Part shown: piece after piece, positions 15,387-24,864 of the stretch
Numbering within the stretch: the stretch's first letter is position 1
Layout: each line of letters starts with the position of its first letter
From: Rhodoferax sp.
GTDB lineage: Bacteria; Pseudomonadota; Gammaproteobacteria; Burkholderiales; Burkholderiaceae_C
Assembly: GCA_021738345.1 (NCBI GenBank)
Contig: JAIPCE010000016.1
Coordinates: forward strand, 1 to 34,646
Length of the DNA: 34,646 nt
Direction of reading: 5' to 3'
Made by a program: the position numbers and the translations under genes
Notes under the pieces: model-generated
Databases searched by the model: none
What the model saw: the letters and a program-made list of their open reading frames with translations, nothing else
Told to the model about the DNA's origin: nothing

Positions 15387-15413
15387 GCGCGTGCGGCCCA
15401 AGGGCAGTTAACC

Positions 15414-16358
15414 ATGGCGGGGGACGCGAAAAAACTCCAGCCCATCATCATCAAGCGGATCAAGAAGGGCGGCCATGTAGCACACGGGGGCGCCTGGAAA
15501 ATCGCCTACGCCGACTTTGTCACTGCGATGATGGCGTTTTTTTTGCTCATGTGGTTGCTCGGCAGCACGACCGAAGGGGATAAAAAGGGGCTTTCAGATT
15601 ATTTCTCGTCACCGCTCAAGGTGGCCATGCAAGGCGGCTCGGGTGCCGGTGCCAGCAACAGTGTCATTACCGGGGGGGGCAGTGACCTGACCCAGTCCGC
15701 TGGGCAGGCGCGGCGCGGCGATGGTAACGACAAAACCGCCAAAAAGATGTCCGGCGACAAATTGAAGGCCGAAGTCGCCCGGCGCGATGCCCAGTTGCTT
15801 GCAGCACTGAGCGCAAAGATTGCGGCGGCCATTGCCAGCAATCCAAAAATGTCCGAGTTCAGCTCGCAAATCCGCCTCGAAATCACGCCCGACGGGCTGC
15901 AAATCCAGATCGTAGATGACCAGCGCCGCCCCATGTTTGATAGTGGCAGCGCGGCCGTCAAACCCTATATGCGCGACATCCTGCGAGAAATCGGTGTAGC
16001 ACTTCTCGACGTCGAAAACAAGATCAGTCTCGACGGGCACACCGACCGGTCTTCGTATGCCAATGCGGCCCGCGGGTATAGCAATTGGGAATTGTCTGCC
16101 GACCGCGCCAACTCGTCCCGGCGCGAACTCGCTGCGGCCGGCATGCCCGAAGAAAAACTGGCGCGCGTAGTGGGCATGGCATCGAGTCTGCTGCTCGAAC
16201 CCGAAAACCCCTTGAGCCCGAGCAACCGGCGCATCAGTATTTTGGTCATGACCAAAGATGCCGAAGAGCGGCTGCTAGGCGGCAACAAAATCCCGGTAGA
16301 ACTCGAAGCCGAACCGGCACCGGCGCCCCCGCCAAACACGCCGCAAGCAAGGCAATAA
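15414..16358 (+). CDS. motB: Flagellar motor protein MotB
   Basis: 314 aa; HGGAWKIAYADFVTAMMAFFLLMWLL plug/TM and OmpA-like LDGHTDRSSYANAARGYSNWELSADRANSSRREL. Confidence 0.96.
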   Translation: MAGDAKKLQPIIIKRIKKGGHVAHGGAWKIAYADFVTAMMAFFLLMWLLGSTTEGDKKGLSDYFSSPLKVAMQGGSGAGASNSVITGGGSDLTQSAGQARRGDGNDKTAKKMSGDKLKAEVARRDAQLLAALSAKIAAAIASNPKMSEFSSQIRLEITPDGLQIQIVDDQRRPMFDSGSAAVKPYMRDILREIGVALLDVENKISLDGHTDRSSYANAARGYSNWELSADRANSSRRELAAAGMPEEKLARVVGMASSLLLEPENPLSPSNRRISILVMTKDAEERLLGGNKIPVELEAEPAPAPPPNTPQARQ

Positions 16359-16449
16359 AACAGACCATCAGAAATTTCCGCTTCTCTAAGGGTGCGAAAA
16401 TTAGGTCATACTCACAAATATACGAAAATTGCCCCGGAAAGGGTTATCC

Positions 16450-16839
16450 ATGGCCAAAGAATTGCGTTTTTTAATCGTTGATGATTTCTCCACCATGCGC
16501 AGGATCGTGCGCAACTTGCTGAAAGAAAGCGGTTATGCCGACGCCGACGAAGCCGAAGATGGCGTGATCGCCCTGCAAAAACTTCGCAATGCGAGCTTTG
16601 ACTTTGTGGTCAGCGACATCAACATGCCCAATATGAACGGGTTCCAGTTGCTGATGGAAATCAAGAAGGACGAAAAACTCAAGCACATTCCGGTCCTGAT
16701 GGTCACTGCCGAGGCCCGCAAGGAAGACATCGTCATGGCAGCCCAGCAGGGCGCGTCCGGCTACATTGTCAAACCCTTCACCAAGGCCACACTCGAAGAC
16801 AAGGTCAACCATATTCTCACCAAATTGGGACTCAAGTAA
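16450..16839 (+). CDS. cheY: Chemotaxis response regulator CheY
   Basis: [29 protein letters not shown]...[12 protein letters not shown]...[13 protein letters not shown]...[12 protein letters not shown]. Confidence 0.96.
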   Translation: MAKELRFLIVDDFSTMRRIVRNLLKESGYADADEAEDGVIALQKLRNASFDFVVSDINMPNMNGFQLLMEIKKDEKLKHIPVLMVTAEARKEDIVMAAQQGASGYIVKPFTKATLEDKVNHILTKLGLK

Positions 16840-16841
16840 AT

Positions 16842-17504
16842 ATGTGTGCCGATTCCTCGCTTGCCACAGACCCCGCGTCTACACCCACTGCGTCCACGGT
16901 TACCAGCGCAGAGGTCCATCAACAGCTCGGCGCCCTCACCCGGCAACTCCATGACTCCCTGAATGGTCTGGGCCTGACCGAAAAAGTCAAAGACTGGGCC
17001 GGTGAGCTGCCCGATGCCAAGAGCCGGCTCTCGTATATTGCCCGACTGACCGGGGAGGCCGCAGAAAAAGTGCTCAACCAGGTCGATCAGGCCAAGGCGC
17101 AGCACGACCACATTGCCGCCGAAGTACGACGCATTGGTGCACTGATGGTCGAGGACCCGATGGCTGCGGTCGCCCAGGGTCATGTCATGAATTTTGTACA
17201 TGACATCGAACAGACCAGTAAGAAAGTGGATGCGCACCTGACCGAGATCATGATGGCGCAAGACTTTCATGACCTCACTGGCCAGGTCATTGCCAAAGTC
17301 GTGAACCTCGCCGCAACCATTGAAGAGCAATTGGTGCTGCTATTGATTCAAACCGCCCCGCCTGACACGACTGTCAAGGCACCCACTCCCCATGCCCCCT
17401 ACGTGCCCGCGCTCGAGGGCCCGGCCGTCAATCCAGAAACTAATCCGGATGTGGTGGCAAATCAGTCGCAGGTCGACGACCTGTTGGCCAGCCTCGGTTT
17501 TTGA
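16842..17504 (+). CDS. cheZ: CheY phosphatase CheZ
   Basis: 220 aa; LTEIMMAQDFHDLTGQVIAKV catalytic motif, C-terminal VDDLLASLGF CheY-binding tail. Confidence 0.95.
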   Translation: MCADSSLATDPASTPTASTVTSAEVHQQLGALTRQLHDSLNGLGLTEKVKDWAGELPDAKSRLSYIARLTGEAAEKVLNQVDQAKAQHDHIAAEVRRIGALMVEDPMAAVAQGHVMNFVHDIEQTSKKVDAHLTEIMMAQDFHDLTGQVIAKVVNLAATIEEQLVLLLIQTAPPDTTVKAPTPHAPYVPALEGPAVNPETNPDVVANQSQVDDLLASLGF

Positions 17505-17619
17505 GTCGCTTCGCCGCAACTCGGATCTGCGGCGAATAGGGCGGAATCCGCCCCGCTTATCGCCCTTTAGTTTGGCGCAGTGGTCGCGACAATGGTAGTG
17601 AACTCTAGAGTCCCCTACC

Positions 17620-18774
17620 ATGGAACAAGGCAGTCAAGATCGCAACCTACCCGCCTCTGAGCGCAAATTACGCAAGGCGCGCGAAGACGGGCAAGTCGGC
17701 CGCTCGGAAGACCTATCGCACCTGGCGGTATTGGGTACCGGTGCCGTTGCCGTGCTGGTGCTGGCCCCGGTGCTTTTTGAGCAACTCAAACAAGACCTGA
17801 GCCGCCAATTGTCGTTCGACGCGAGCACCGTGCAACAGACCGGCAACATGGTCACGCGCCTGGGCGAGGCCACCAGCATTGGCCTGGCCGGATGCGTTGC
17901 CTTTGCGGCACTGGTGATTTCGGCAGCCATCGCGGCAGCCGTGGGTTCGGGCGGCTGGGTCAATAGTCTCAAGCCCCTGATGCCGGACCTGAGTCGCCTC
18001 AACCCCCTGTCAGGATTTGGAAACCTGTTTAGCAAGAAAAAAATGATCTCGGTGGCCAAGATGTCGCTTTTGACTGCCATTCTGACAACCATCGCAACGC
18101 TGTACCTTAGCGCCGGCCTGCAAACGGTGGCTGCCACGGTGCTACAACCCTCTAGCGCCGCCATTGCCCACTTGACCCAATGGCTGACCAAGGGGCTGGG
18201 CTTGATGCTGCTGGTGATATTGCTGGCGGCAATGGTTGACGTCCCGCTGCAAATGTTCCTGCACAAAGGTGAACTCAAGATGTCACACCAGGAAGTCAAG
18301 GAAGAGGGCAAGGAGTCGGACGGCAACCCGCAGATCAAAAGCAAAATTCGCCAGAAGCAACGCGAAATTGCCCAGAAAAATAGTGTCAATGCCGTTCCCA
18401 AGGCCGACTTTGTGGTGATGAACCCGACCCACTTTGCGGTCGCCATTCGCTACGACGAGGCCACCATGGGTGCGCCACAGGTCATCTCCAAGGGTGCCGA
18501 CCTGCTGGCCCTGAAAATTCGGGATGTTGCCAAACAACATGCCATTCCCGTACTGCAGTCGCCCATGCTGGCGCGTGCCTTGTATGCCAACGCGGAACTG
18601 AACCAGGACATTCCTGCGACTTTGTTTACGGCTGTCGCCCAAGTGCTGGCCTATGTCTATCGCCTGCGCGCCGCGCTACGGGGCGCGGGCCCCATGCCCG
18701 GCGAGGTACCACAGCCCTTGGTGCCCCCAGAACTCGATCCGCTTTCTAGAACGCTGAAGGCGAGCACACCATGA
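17620..18774 (+). CDS. flhB: Flagellar export switch protein FlhB
   Basis: 384 aa; SEDLSHLAVLG, autocleavage motif VVMNPTHFAVAIRYD (NPTH). Confidence 0.97.
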   Translation: MEQGSQDRNLPASERKLRKAREDGQVGRSEDLSHLAVLGTGAVAVLVLAPVLFEQLKQDLSRQLSFDASTVQQTGNMVTRLGEATSIGLAGCVAFAALVISAAIAAAVGSGGWVNSLKPLMPDLSRLNPLSGFGNLFSKKKMISVAKMSLLTAILTTIATLYLSAGLQTVAATVLQPSSAAIAHLTQWLTKGLGLMLLVILLAAMVDVPLQMFLHKGELKMSHQEVKEEGKESDGNPQIKSKIRQKQREIAQKNSVNAVPKADFVVMNPTHFAVAIRYDEATMGAPQVISKGADLLALKIRDVAKQHAIPVLQSPMLARALYANAELNQDIPATLFTAVAQVLAYVYRLRAALRGAGPMPGEVPQPLVPPELDPLSRTLKASTP

Positions 18775-20852
18775 ACGCCCAACTGAAATCCTTGCAGCTG
18801 TGGTACGCCTCCAACGCCAATGTGGTGCAGGGCGCGGCCGCACCCATGCTGGTGGTGGCCATCTTGGCGATGATGGTCTTGCCGCTGCCCCCGCTGTTGC
18901 TCGATGCCTTCTTTACTATCAACATTGCGGTGGCCCTGATGGTCATGATGGTGGCTGCCTATATGGTGCGGCCCTTGGACTTTGCCGCGTTTCCCTCAGT
19001 CTTGCTGCTGACCACCCTGATGCGCCTGTCGCTCAACGTGGCATCGACCCGGGTCGTGCTGCTGGAAGGGCATACCGGGCCGGGCTCGGCCGGTGCCGTG
19101 ATTGAGGCCTTTGGGCACTTCCTGATCGGTGGCAATTTTGCCGTGGGTTTGATAGTGTTTGCGATTTTGGTGGTGATCAACTTTGTCGTGGTAACCAAGG
19201 GTTCGGAGCGGATTGCCGAGGTCTCCGCCCGCTTTACCCTGGACGCCATGCCTGGCAAGCAAATGGCGGTCGACGCCGATTTGAACGCTGGTTTGATTGA
19301 CGAAAAAGAAGCCAAGCGCCGCCGCGCCGAGGTGGGCGAAGAAGCCGAGTTTTTTGGCTCCATGGACGGTGCCTCCAAATTTGTACGCGGCGATGCGGTG
19401 GCTGGTATTCTGATTTTGCTGATCAACATTTTTGGTGGCTTTGCGATTGGCATCTTGCAGCACGACCTGACTGCCTCACAGGCGGCCAACACCTACATTT
19501 TGCTGGCCGTCGGCGACGCCCTGGTGGCCCAGATACCGGGCTTGCTGATTTCGGTGGCCGCTGCCATGGTGGTGTCGCGCGTGGGCAAAGATGACGACAT
19601 CGGCAAGCAGATCGTCGGGCAAATGTTTGTCTCGCCCCGGGTGCTGGGCATTACCGCCGTCATCATGTTCATCTTGGGCGTCATCCCCAACATGCCGCAC
19701 TTCGTGTTTCTGTCGATTGCAGCGGTACTGGCCTACGGCGCCTGGATGTTGGCACACAAACCACCGCCAGAAGAGGCGCAAACCCTGGTGCCGCCACCCG
19801 CCGCTGATACCGAGGCCTCGTGGGACGACCTGCAGCCAGTCGACCAATTGGGACTGGAGCTGGGCTACCGCCTGATCGCGCTGGTCGACAAGAACCGCCA
19901 GGGTGACTTGCTGACGCGTATCAAGGGCGTGCGGCGCAAATTTGCCCAGGAAGTGGGCTTTCTGCCACCTGCCGTTCATGTGCGTGACAACCTTGAGCTC
20001 AAACCCAGCGGCTACCGCATCACCCTGCGGGGCGTGATTGTGGGCGAAGGCGAGGCGTTTCCGGGCATGCATCTGGCCATCAACCCCGGCGGCATCACGA
20101 CCCCGCTGATTGGCACCCCGACCACCGACCCAGCCTTTGGGCTACCGGCGCACTGGATCGACGAGCGGCAAAAGGAAGCGGCGCAAATGGCCGGATTTAC
20201 CGTGGTTGATTCCGAGACTGTCATGGCCACACATTTGTCACACTTGATGCAGGTCCAAGCCTCCAAATTACTAAGCCGAACCGAAACCCAACAACTCGTG
20301 GAGCATGTTGCCAAACTGGCTCCCAAACTGATTGAAGAAGTCGTACCCAAGATGGTCTCTATCGCAGTTTTCCAAAAAGTGCTGCAGTTGCTGCTAGACG
20401 AAGCGGTCCACATCCGTGACATTCGCACCATCATCGAATCGATCGCAGAGCATGCACTCACCACCACCGACCCGGTCGAGCTGGCCCGGCGCGTGCGCGT
20501 GGCACTGTCGCCCGCGATCGTGCAGCAAATTTATGGCCCGACACGCGAACTCAACGTCATCGCCATCGACCCCGGTCTGGAGCGGCTGCTGGTTCAGGCG
20601 CTGGGCAATTCCGCCGGACCGGCGCTTGACCCAGGTGTAGCCGACATGCTGACGCGCACCGCCGCCGAAACCGCCATGAAACAGGAAGAAGTGGGCTTGC
20701 CCGCGTGTCTGCTGGTTCCTGACCAGATTCGTGGCTCCATTGCCCGCCTGCTGCGGCGCGTGGCACCCCGTCTGCAGGTGCTGTCGCACAGCGAAATACC
20801 TGACACCCATACGATCCGCATTGGTCCGATTCTGAGAGGCGCATTACCATGA
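18771..20852 (+). CDS. flhA: Flagellar export protein FlhA
   Basis: 693 aa; FHIPEP-family features RPLDFAAFPSVLLLTTLMRLSLNVASTRVVL; ATGA overlap with flhB. Confidence 0.97.
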   Translation: MNAQLKSLQLWYASNANVVQGAAAPMLVVAILAMMVLPLPPLLLDAFFTINIAVALMVMMVAAYMVRPLDFAAFPSVLLLTTLMRLSLNVASTRVVLLEGHTGPGSAGAVIEAFGHFLIGGNFAVGLIVFAILVVINFVVVTKGSERIAEVSARFTLDAMPGKQMAVDADLNAGLIDEKEAKRRRAEVGEEAEFFGSMDGASKFVRGDAVAGILILLINIFGGFAIGILQHDLTASQAANTYILLAVGDALVAQIPGLLISVAAAMVVSRVGKDDDIGKQIVGQMFVSPRVLGITAVIMFILGVIPNMPHFVFLSIAAVLAYGAWMLAHKPPPEEAQTLVPPPAADTEASWDDLQPVDQLGLELGYRLIALVDKNRQGDLLTRIKGVRRKFAQEVGFLPPAVHVRDNLELKPSGYRITLRGVIVGEGEAFPGMHLAINPGGITTPLIGTPTTDPAFGLPAHWIDERQKEAAQMAGFTVVDSETVMATHLSHLMQVQASKLLSRTETQQLVEHVAKLAPKLIEEVVPKMVSIAVFQKVLQLLLDEAVHIRDIRTIIESIAEHALTTTDPVELARRVRVALSPAIVQQIYGPTRELNVIAIDPGLERLLVQALGNSAGPALDPGVADMLTRTAAETAMKQEEVGLPACLLVPDQIRGSIARLLRRVAPRLQVLSHSEIPDTHTIRIGPILRGALP

Positions 20853-22267
20853 ACATCCAACGCTTTACCGCTGCGACATCCCGTGAAGCACTGGCCAAGG
20901 CACGCATGGCCTTTGGCGAGGGCACTCTGATCCTCTCGAATCGACCCACCGAACACGGCGTCGAGGTGGTCGCCACCGCCGAAGATTCGCTGGCCCAGCT
21001 CGACGAAGACATGGCCGTTGCCAGCGCCAAGACCGCCCCCCAGCCACGCCGCGAGGCACCACCTAGCTACAAAGACGTCGCGGGCAAGGTCGAGGACGAT
21101 GCCACGCAGCTCGCCATGAGCACACTGTCGTTTCAGGACTATGTGCGCGAGCGCATGCTGCGCAAGCGCAGCGAATCTGGCCAGTCGCCCGCGCAAGAGC
21201 GCAGCAACACCTTCACCAGCGAAGCGCCGCCCTTCAAGCCAACGCCTGCTGCGCCAAAGGCCGCCCAGATTGTGCGCAAGACAGCGGCAGCGCCTGCAGC
21301 AGCCGCTACTAGCGCATTGCCGCAGGGCATTGTGGAAGAACTCCACGCCATGAAGGAGATGATGGAGGACCGCTTCAACACCCTGACCTGGCTGGGTCAG
21401 GCCCGGCAAAACCCGATCCAGTCGAACATGATGCTTAAACTGATCCGTGCCGGCTACTCACCCACTTTGTCACGCACCATTCTGGAGCGTATGCCCGAAG
21501 ACATGGATGCCAATGCCTCAGGCCGCTGGGTCATTGACGTGCTGGAGCGCAACTTGCGCACCGACGCCGACAAACCCGCGCTCAAGGAAGAAGGCGGAAT
21601 TTTCGCCCTGATTGGCGCCACTGGTGTCGGCAAAACCACCACGGCAGCCAAGCTCGCAGGCCTGTGCGCAGGCGCCTATGGTGCCGCCAGTGTGGGGCTG
21701 ATTACCTTGGACACGTACCGGGTCGGTGCCCATGAGCAACTGCGCGCCTACGGCAAGATGCTTGGTGTGGTGGCACACCTGGCGCATGACCGGGCGGCGC
21801 TGCAAGACCTATTGGGACTGCTGTCGAACAAAAAAATGGTCCTGATCGACACCTCGGGCCTGGCCCCGCGCGATCCGCGCAAGCGCGAACTGCTTGAACT
21901 GCTGGACCTGCCCAACATCAAACGCCTGCTGGTGCTCAATTCCAGTGGCCATGGCGACACGCTCGACGATGTCATCAGTTCGTTCAAACAAAGCAGCGCC
22001 CAGCAAGTGATCTTCTCGAAGATTGACGAAGCCGTGAAACTGGGGCCGGCCATTGACGCAGCCATCCGTCACCAGCTCACCGTTCGCGGTGTCACCACCG
22101 GCCAACGCGTCCCCGAGGACTGGGAAGCTGCGGTCGCGCCCAAGCTCATTCGACAATCGCTGCAAAGTTCCACCCAGTCGGCCTACGACCCCAGCGCCAG
22201 CGAACTGGGATTCTTCTTCAGCCAGGCCGGCGGACAAAAGTCGGTCAGGGGGCATCTGGATGCTTGA
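20849..22267 (+). CDS. flhF: SRP-like GTPase FlhF
   Basis: 472 aa; FALIGATGVGKTTTAAKLA, LITLDTYRVGAHEQLRAYGKMLGV, VLIDTSGLAPRD. Confidence 0.95.
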   Translation: MNIQRFTAATSREALAKARMAFGEGTLILSNRPTEHGVEVVATAEDSLAQLDEDMAVASAKTAPQPRREAPPSYKDVAGKVEDDATQLAMSTLSFQDYVRERMLRKRSESGQSPAQERSNTFTSEAPPFKPTPAAPKAAQIVRKTAAAPAAAATSALPQGIVEELHAMKEMMEDRFNTLTWLGQARQNPIQSNMMLKLIRAGYSPTLSRTILERMPEDMDANASGRWVIDVLERNLRTDADKPALKEEGGIFALIGATGVGKTTTAAKLAGLCAGAYGAASVGLITLDTYRVGAHEQLRAYGKMLGVVAHLAHDRAALQDLLGLLSNKKMVLIDTSGLAPRDPRKRELLELLDLPNIKRLLVLNSSGHGDTLDDVISSFKQSSAQQVIFSKIDEAVKLGPAIDAAIRHQLTVRGVTTGQRVPEDWEAAVAPKLIRQSLQSSTQSAYDPSASELGFFFSQAGGQKSVRGHLDA

Positions 22268-23033
22268 CTCCACGCTCAGCCAGGCAGACGGCTTGCTGGC
22301 GCTCTCCACCTCCCGTGCTGCACGCCTGCTGGCAATGGTGAGCCATGGCGATGAGCAAGCGGAGCTACCGCTGCTGTGGCGACTATGCTCGGTACTGACC
22401 GATTTTGGCTACCCCGTCACCGTGCTCGATGCCACCGTCTGTGAAGATGCGAGCAATCCGGGTCTGGAACAATCGCTCTCTAACGCGTGCTGGGTTGCCA
22501 CCGACAAGGTCGACGCACCGCACTGGTCCGTGCTGCCTGCAGGCATCGGCGTACAACAGCTTTGCCTCGGCCCGGCAGACCGCCTTGACAAGCTGCGCCG
22601 TCTGGGGCATCTGTTTCCGGCCGACGGTGTAGTCATCTTGTACTGCAACGCCGAATGGATGGTGTCCTTGCTGGCCGACACCGACACCGAACCCCTGCTG
22701 GTGGTCTCGGCCACGAAAACTTCGGTCATGAGCAGCTATCTGGCACTCAAGCGACTCCTGAAAAGAGGAAACATCGAGCCAACTATCGTAAACTTGGTGT
22801 CAGAATGGGGTGCCGGGGCGCTAAGTCTGGGCGAATGTGCAAGAAATTTCTTAGGATATGACGTGAAGCCAATCAAGATTGTGGCGCGCTCGGACGACAC
22901 ACCAGCCGGTGACGACCTGCAGCGCCTGGCCTTGCGCCTGCTTGAAAGCGCCGTTCCCCTGTCCAGTCGCGCAAGCTTATCCCTCGGGTTGGGTAGCCGT
23001 CCCGCCCTGCTCCGGGAGGCCAGGAGTCATTGA
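22260..23033 (+). CDS. FlhG/FleN-position MinD/ParA-like protein lacking a recognisable Walker A motif
   Basis: MLDSTLSQADGLLALSTSRAARLLAMVSHGDEQAELPLLWRLCSVLTDFGYPVTVLDAT...; sits between flhF and fliA with overlapping start/stop codons on both sides. Confidence 0.75.
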   Translation: MLDSTLSQADGLLALSTSRAARLLAMVSHGDEQAELPLLWRLCSVLTDFGYPVTVLDATVCEDASNPGLEQSLSNACWVATDKVDAPHWSVLPAGIGVQQLCLGPADRLDKLRRLGHLFPADGVVILYCNAEWMVSLLADTDTEPLLVVSATKTSVMSSYLALKRLLKRGNIEPTIVNLVSEWGAGALSLGECARNFLGYDVKPIKIVARSDDTPAGDDLQRLALRLLESAVPLSSRASLSLGLGSRPALLREARSH

Positions 23034-23749
23034 TGTACACCGTCAAGGGTCAACTGGACCGGTCCGCGCTGATTCGGCAGTACCAGCCGTTGGTGCGGCG
23101 TCTGGCCCACCACATGATGGCCAAATTGCCGCCCAGTGTGGAAGTCGACGACCTGATTCAGGTCGGACTGATCGGCCTGTCCGATGCCTTGGCACGCTAT
23201 GAGTCCGCCCAGGGCGTCCAGTTCGAGACCTTTGCCACCCAGCGTATCCGTGGCGCCATGCTCGATGAGCTACGCGAAAATGACTGGATGTCACGCGGGT
23301 CCCGCAAGAGCCAAAAAGACATAGAGGGGGCCATCCGCAAGGTCGAGCACCGCTTGGGTCGCTCCCCTTTGGAGTCCGAGGTAGCGCAGGAAATGGGTCT
23401 GTCCCTGGAGGAATACCAAACCCTGCTAGGCAAGGTGCGCGGCACCCAACTGATCTATCTGGAAGACATGGCGCGTGGCGGCGAAGACGACGATACCTAC
23501 CTCGACCGCCATGTCGCTGACAGCGAGGCTGACCCGCTCAATATGCTACGCGACCAGCGCATGCGCCAGGCCCTGGTGGCCGCCATCAAGCTGTTGCCCG
23601 AACGTGAGCAGTACATCATGAGCATGTACTACGAGCAAGACATGAACCTCAAAGAAATCGCTGCCGTACTTGACGTGACAGAGTCCCGTGTCTGCCAGCT
23701 GCACAGCCAGTCGATTGCCCGCCTGAGAGCCAAAATGCACTCACATTGA
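23033..23749 (+). CDS. fliA: RNA polymerase sigma factor for flagellar operon, FliA (sigma-28)
   Basis: MYTVKGQLDRSALIRQYQPLVRRLAHHMMAKLPPSVEVDDLIQVGLIGLSDAL...RIRGAMLDELRENDWMSRGSRK...LDVTESRVCQLHSQSIARLRAKM. Confidence 0.97.
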   Translation: MYTVKGQLDRSALIRQYQPLVRRLAHHMMAKLPPSVEVDDLIQVGLIGLSDALARYESAQGVQFETFATQRIRGAMLDELRENDWMSRGSRKSQKDIEGAIRKVEHRLGRSPLESEVAQEMGLSLEEYQTLLGKVRGTQLIYLEDMARGGEDDDTYLDRHVADSEADPLNMLRDQRMRQALVAAIKLLPEREQYIMSMYYEQDMNLKEIAAVLDVTESRVCQLHSQSIARLRAKMHSH

Positions 23750-23797
23750 TGTGCGTAGCAATGCAGTGGGGGCGGTCCGAGTGAGGCAAGGCAAGGC

Positions 23798-24026
23798 AAT
23801 GGGGTCGGATCCCCATTCAAGACAAAAATCGGATCGGCGAAAAAAATGGTGAACGAAATGGGGCTCTGACCCCAATGCTTTGCCGCTTCGCCGGAGAAAG
23901 CCATTGCGCGCAAACACCTTTTCACCCTCCACCACCGCGCTGCAATAGGGGTCAGAGCCCGATTTCGTTGGAGGTTTTCTTCCCCGATCAGGCTATTGTC
24001 CTGAATCGGGATCCGACCCCCATTGC
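23798..24026. repeat. Nested inverted-repeat intergenic element B (same motif layout as element A)
   Basis: Arms ~23798-23879 and ~23943-24026 are imperfect reverse complements over ~80 bp. Motif order ggggtcggat, gctctgacccc, ggggtcagagc, atccgacccc. Confidence 0.85.
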
Positions 24027-24077
24027 ACCGCTATCCTCACGCCAACACCATTGCACCGCTATGCTCGCCCCAGCGCT

Positions 24078-24455
24078 TCAAGCCAACATGCCGCGAAGCG
24101 CGCCGGATTGTCTGGGGCCGCTGCCGTAGGGGCCGGTACCTGCGTAAGTGGGCTTGGGCGCAGAGGGAATGACGACCTGCAAGGCGCGCTCGACGACGGC
24201 GGCCTGACGCAGCAGGCCTTCGCGCAGGGCGGGTAAGCGGCGCGACACCGACTTCAGACGTGCCAGGCTTTGCACAGAGGGCTTGTCCGCCGCCCGCATA
24301 CGGTCCAGCAACTGTAAAAGCACGACGGCGGATCGTTGCAGACTGTCCACCGAGGCCTGGAGGGCTTGGGCATCTCGGGACAGTAAAACGGCAGAAACCT
24401 CGTGGAGCTGCTGCTCGACGAGGTCCAATTGTTCAACCCACAGAGTCTTTGACAT
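24078..24455 (-). CDS. flgN: Flagellar chaperone FlgN-like
   Basis: 125 aa helical protein MSKTLWVEQLDLVEQQLHEVSAVLLSRDAQALQASVDSLQRSAVVLLQLLDR...; directly downstream of flgM. Confidence 0.75.
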   Translation of the reverse strand: MSKTLWVEQLDLVEQQLHEVSAVLLSRDAQALQASVDSLQRSAVVLLQLLDRMRAADKPSVQSLARLKSVSRRLPALREGLLRQAAVVERALQVVIPSAPKPTYAGTGPYGSGPRQSGALRGMLA

Positions 24456-24459
24456 CAGA

Positions 24460-24493
24460 GCGCCCCTGCACTTTCAAAAAGTGCACAGGCGCC
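24460..24493 (-). promoter_or_regulatory. Hairpin between flgM stop and flgN start, overlapping the flgN RBS
   Basis: Minus strand GGCGCC-TGTGCACTTTTTGAAAGTGCAGGGGCGC; AGGGG of the 3' arm is ~9 nt upstream of the flgN ATG. Confidence 0.65.
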
Positions 24494-24495
24494 GC

Positions 24496-24822
24496 TCAAC
24501 TCTTGGTGCGAGTGAGCATCTCCTGTGCGTTGGATAGAAGTTTGTCGGCAATCGCCTCGGCATTGACCACATAACTGCCGTCTTCGATCGAGGCTTTGAC
24601 GCTGGCGACTTTTTGCGTGTCGATGTCCGCACCCGCGCGGCTGGCCTTCTCGAGGCCCCGCGCCAGGGTAGACACGGTCACAGCGACGCTGGGTGATCGC
24701 GCGGTCTGTGTGGCGGCCGCATTCGCAGTGCCCGATGCATTCGCATTGCGCTCTGTCTTGGCGGCGTTTGCCGCGTTGCTTTGACTGATTGAAGCGGAAT
24801 AATCTGATTGACCTATTTTCAT
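24496..24822 (-). CDS. flgM: Anti-sigma-28 factor FlgM
   Basis: MKIGQSDYSASISQSNAANAAK...VASVKASIEDGSYVVNAEAIADKLLSNAQEML. Confidence 0.93.
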   Translation of the reverse strand: MKIGQSDYSASISQSNAANAAKTERNANASGTANAAATQTARSPSVAVTVSTLARGLEKASRAGADIDTQKVASVKASIEDGSYVVNAEAIADKLLSNAQEMLTRTKS

Positions 24823-24864
24823 GGTGCCCTCCAAAACCACAATGGGTGTGGCCTCGTACGAATA

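Noticed and set aside
14523-15401. 292-aa minus ORF opposite motA, and similar antisense ORFs throughout the window
   Set aside because: They mirror well-supported flagellar genes, are His/Gly/Arg-rich, and are typical GC-rich antisense artefacts.
12969-24026. Complete transposon or RAYT gene within the window
   Set aside because: The two inverted-repeat elements contain no transposase ORF, and none was seen elsewhere in the window.
23741-24236. ORFs 23629-23925, 23741-23935 (-) and 23875-24129, 24051-24236 (+)
   Set aside because: They are products of element B (repeated SEPHFVHHF / QSPISFT-like peptides) and overlap fliA or flgN ends; not credible genes.
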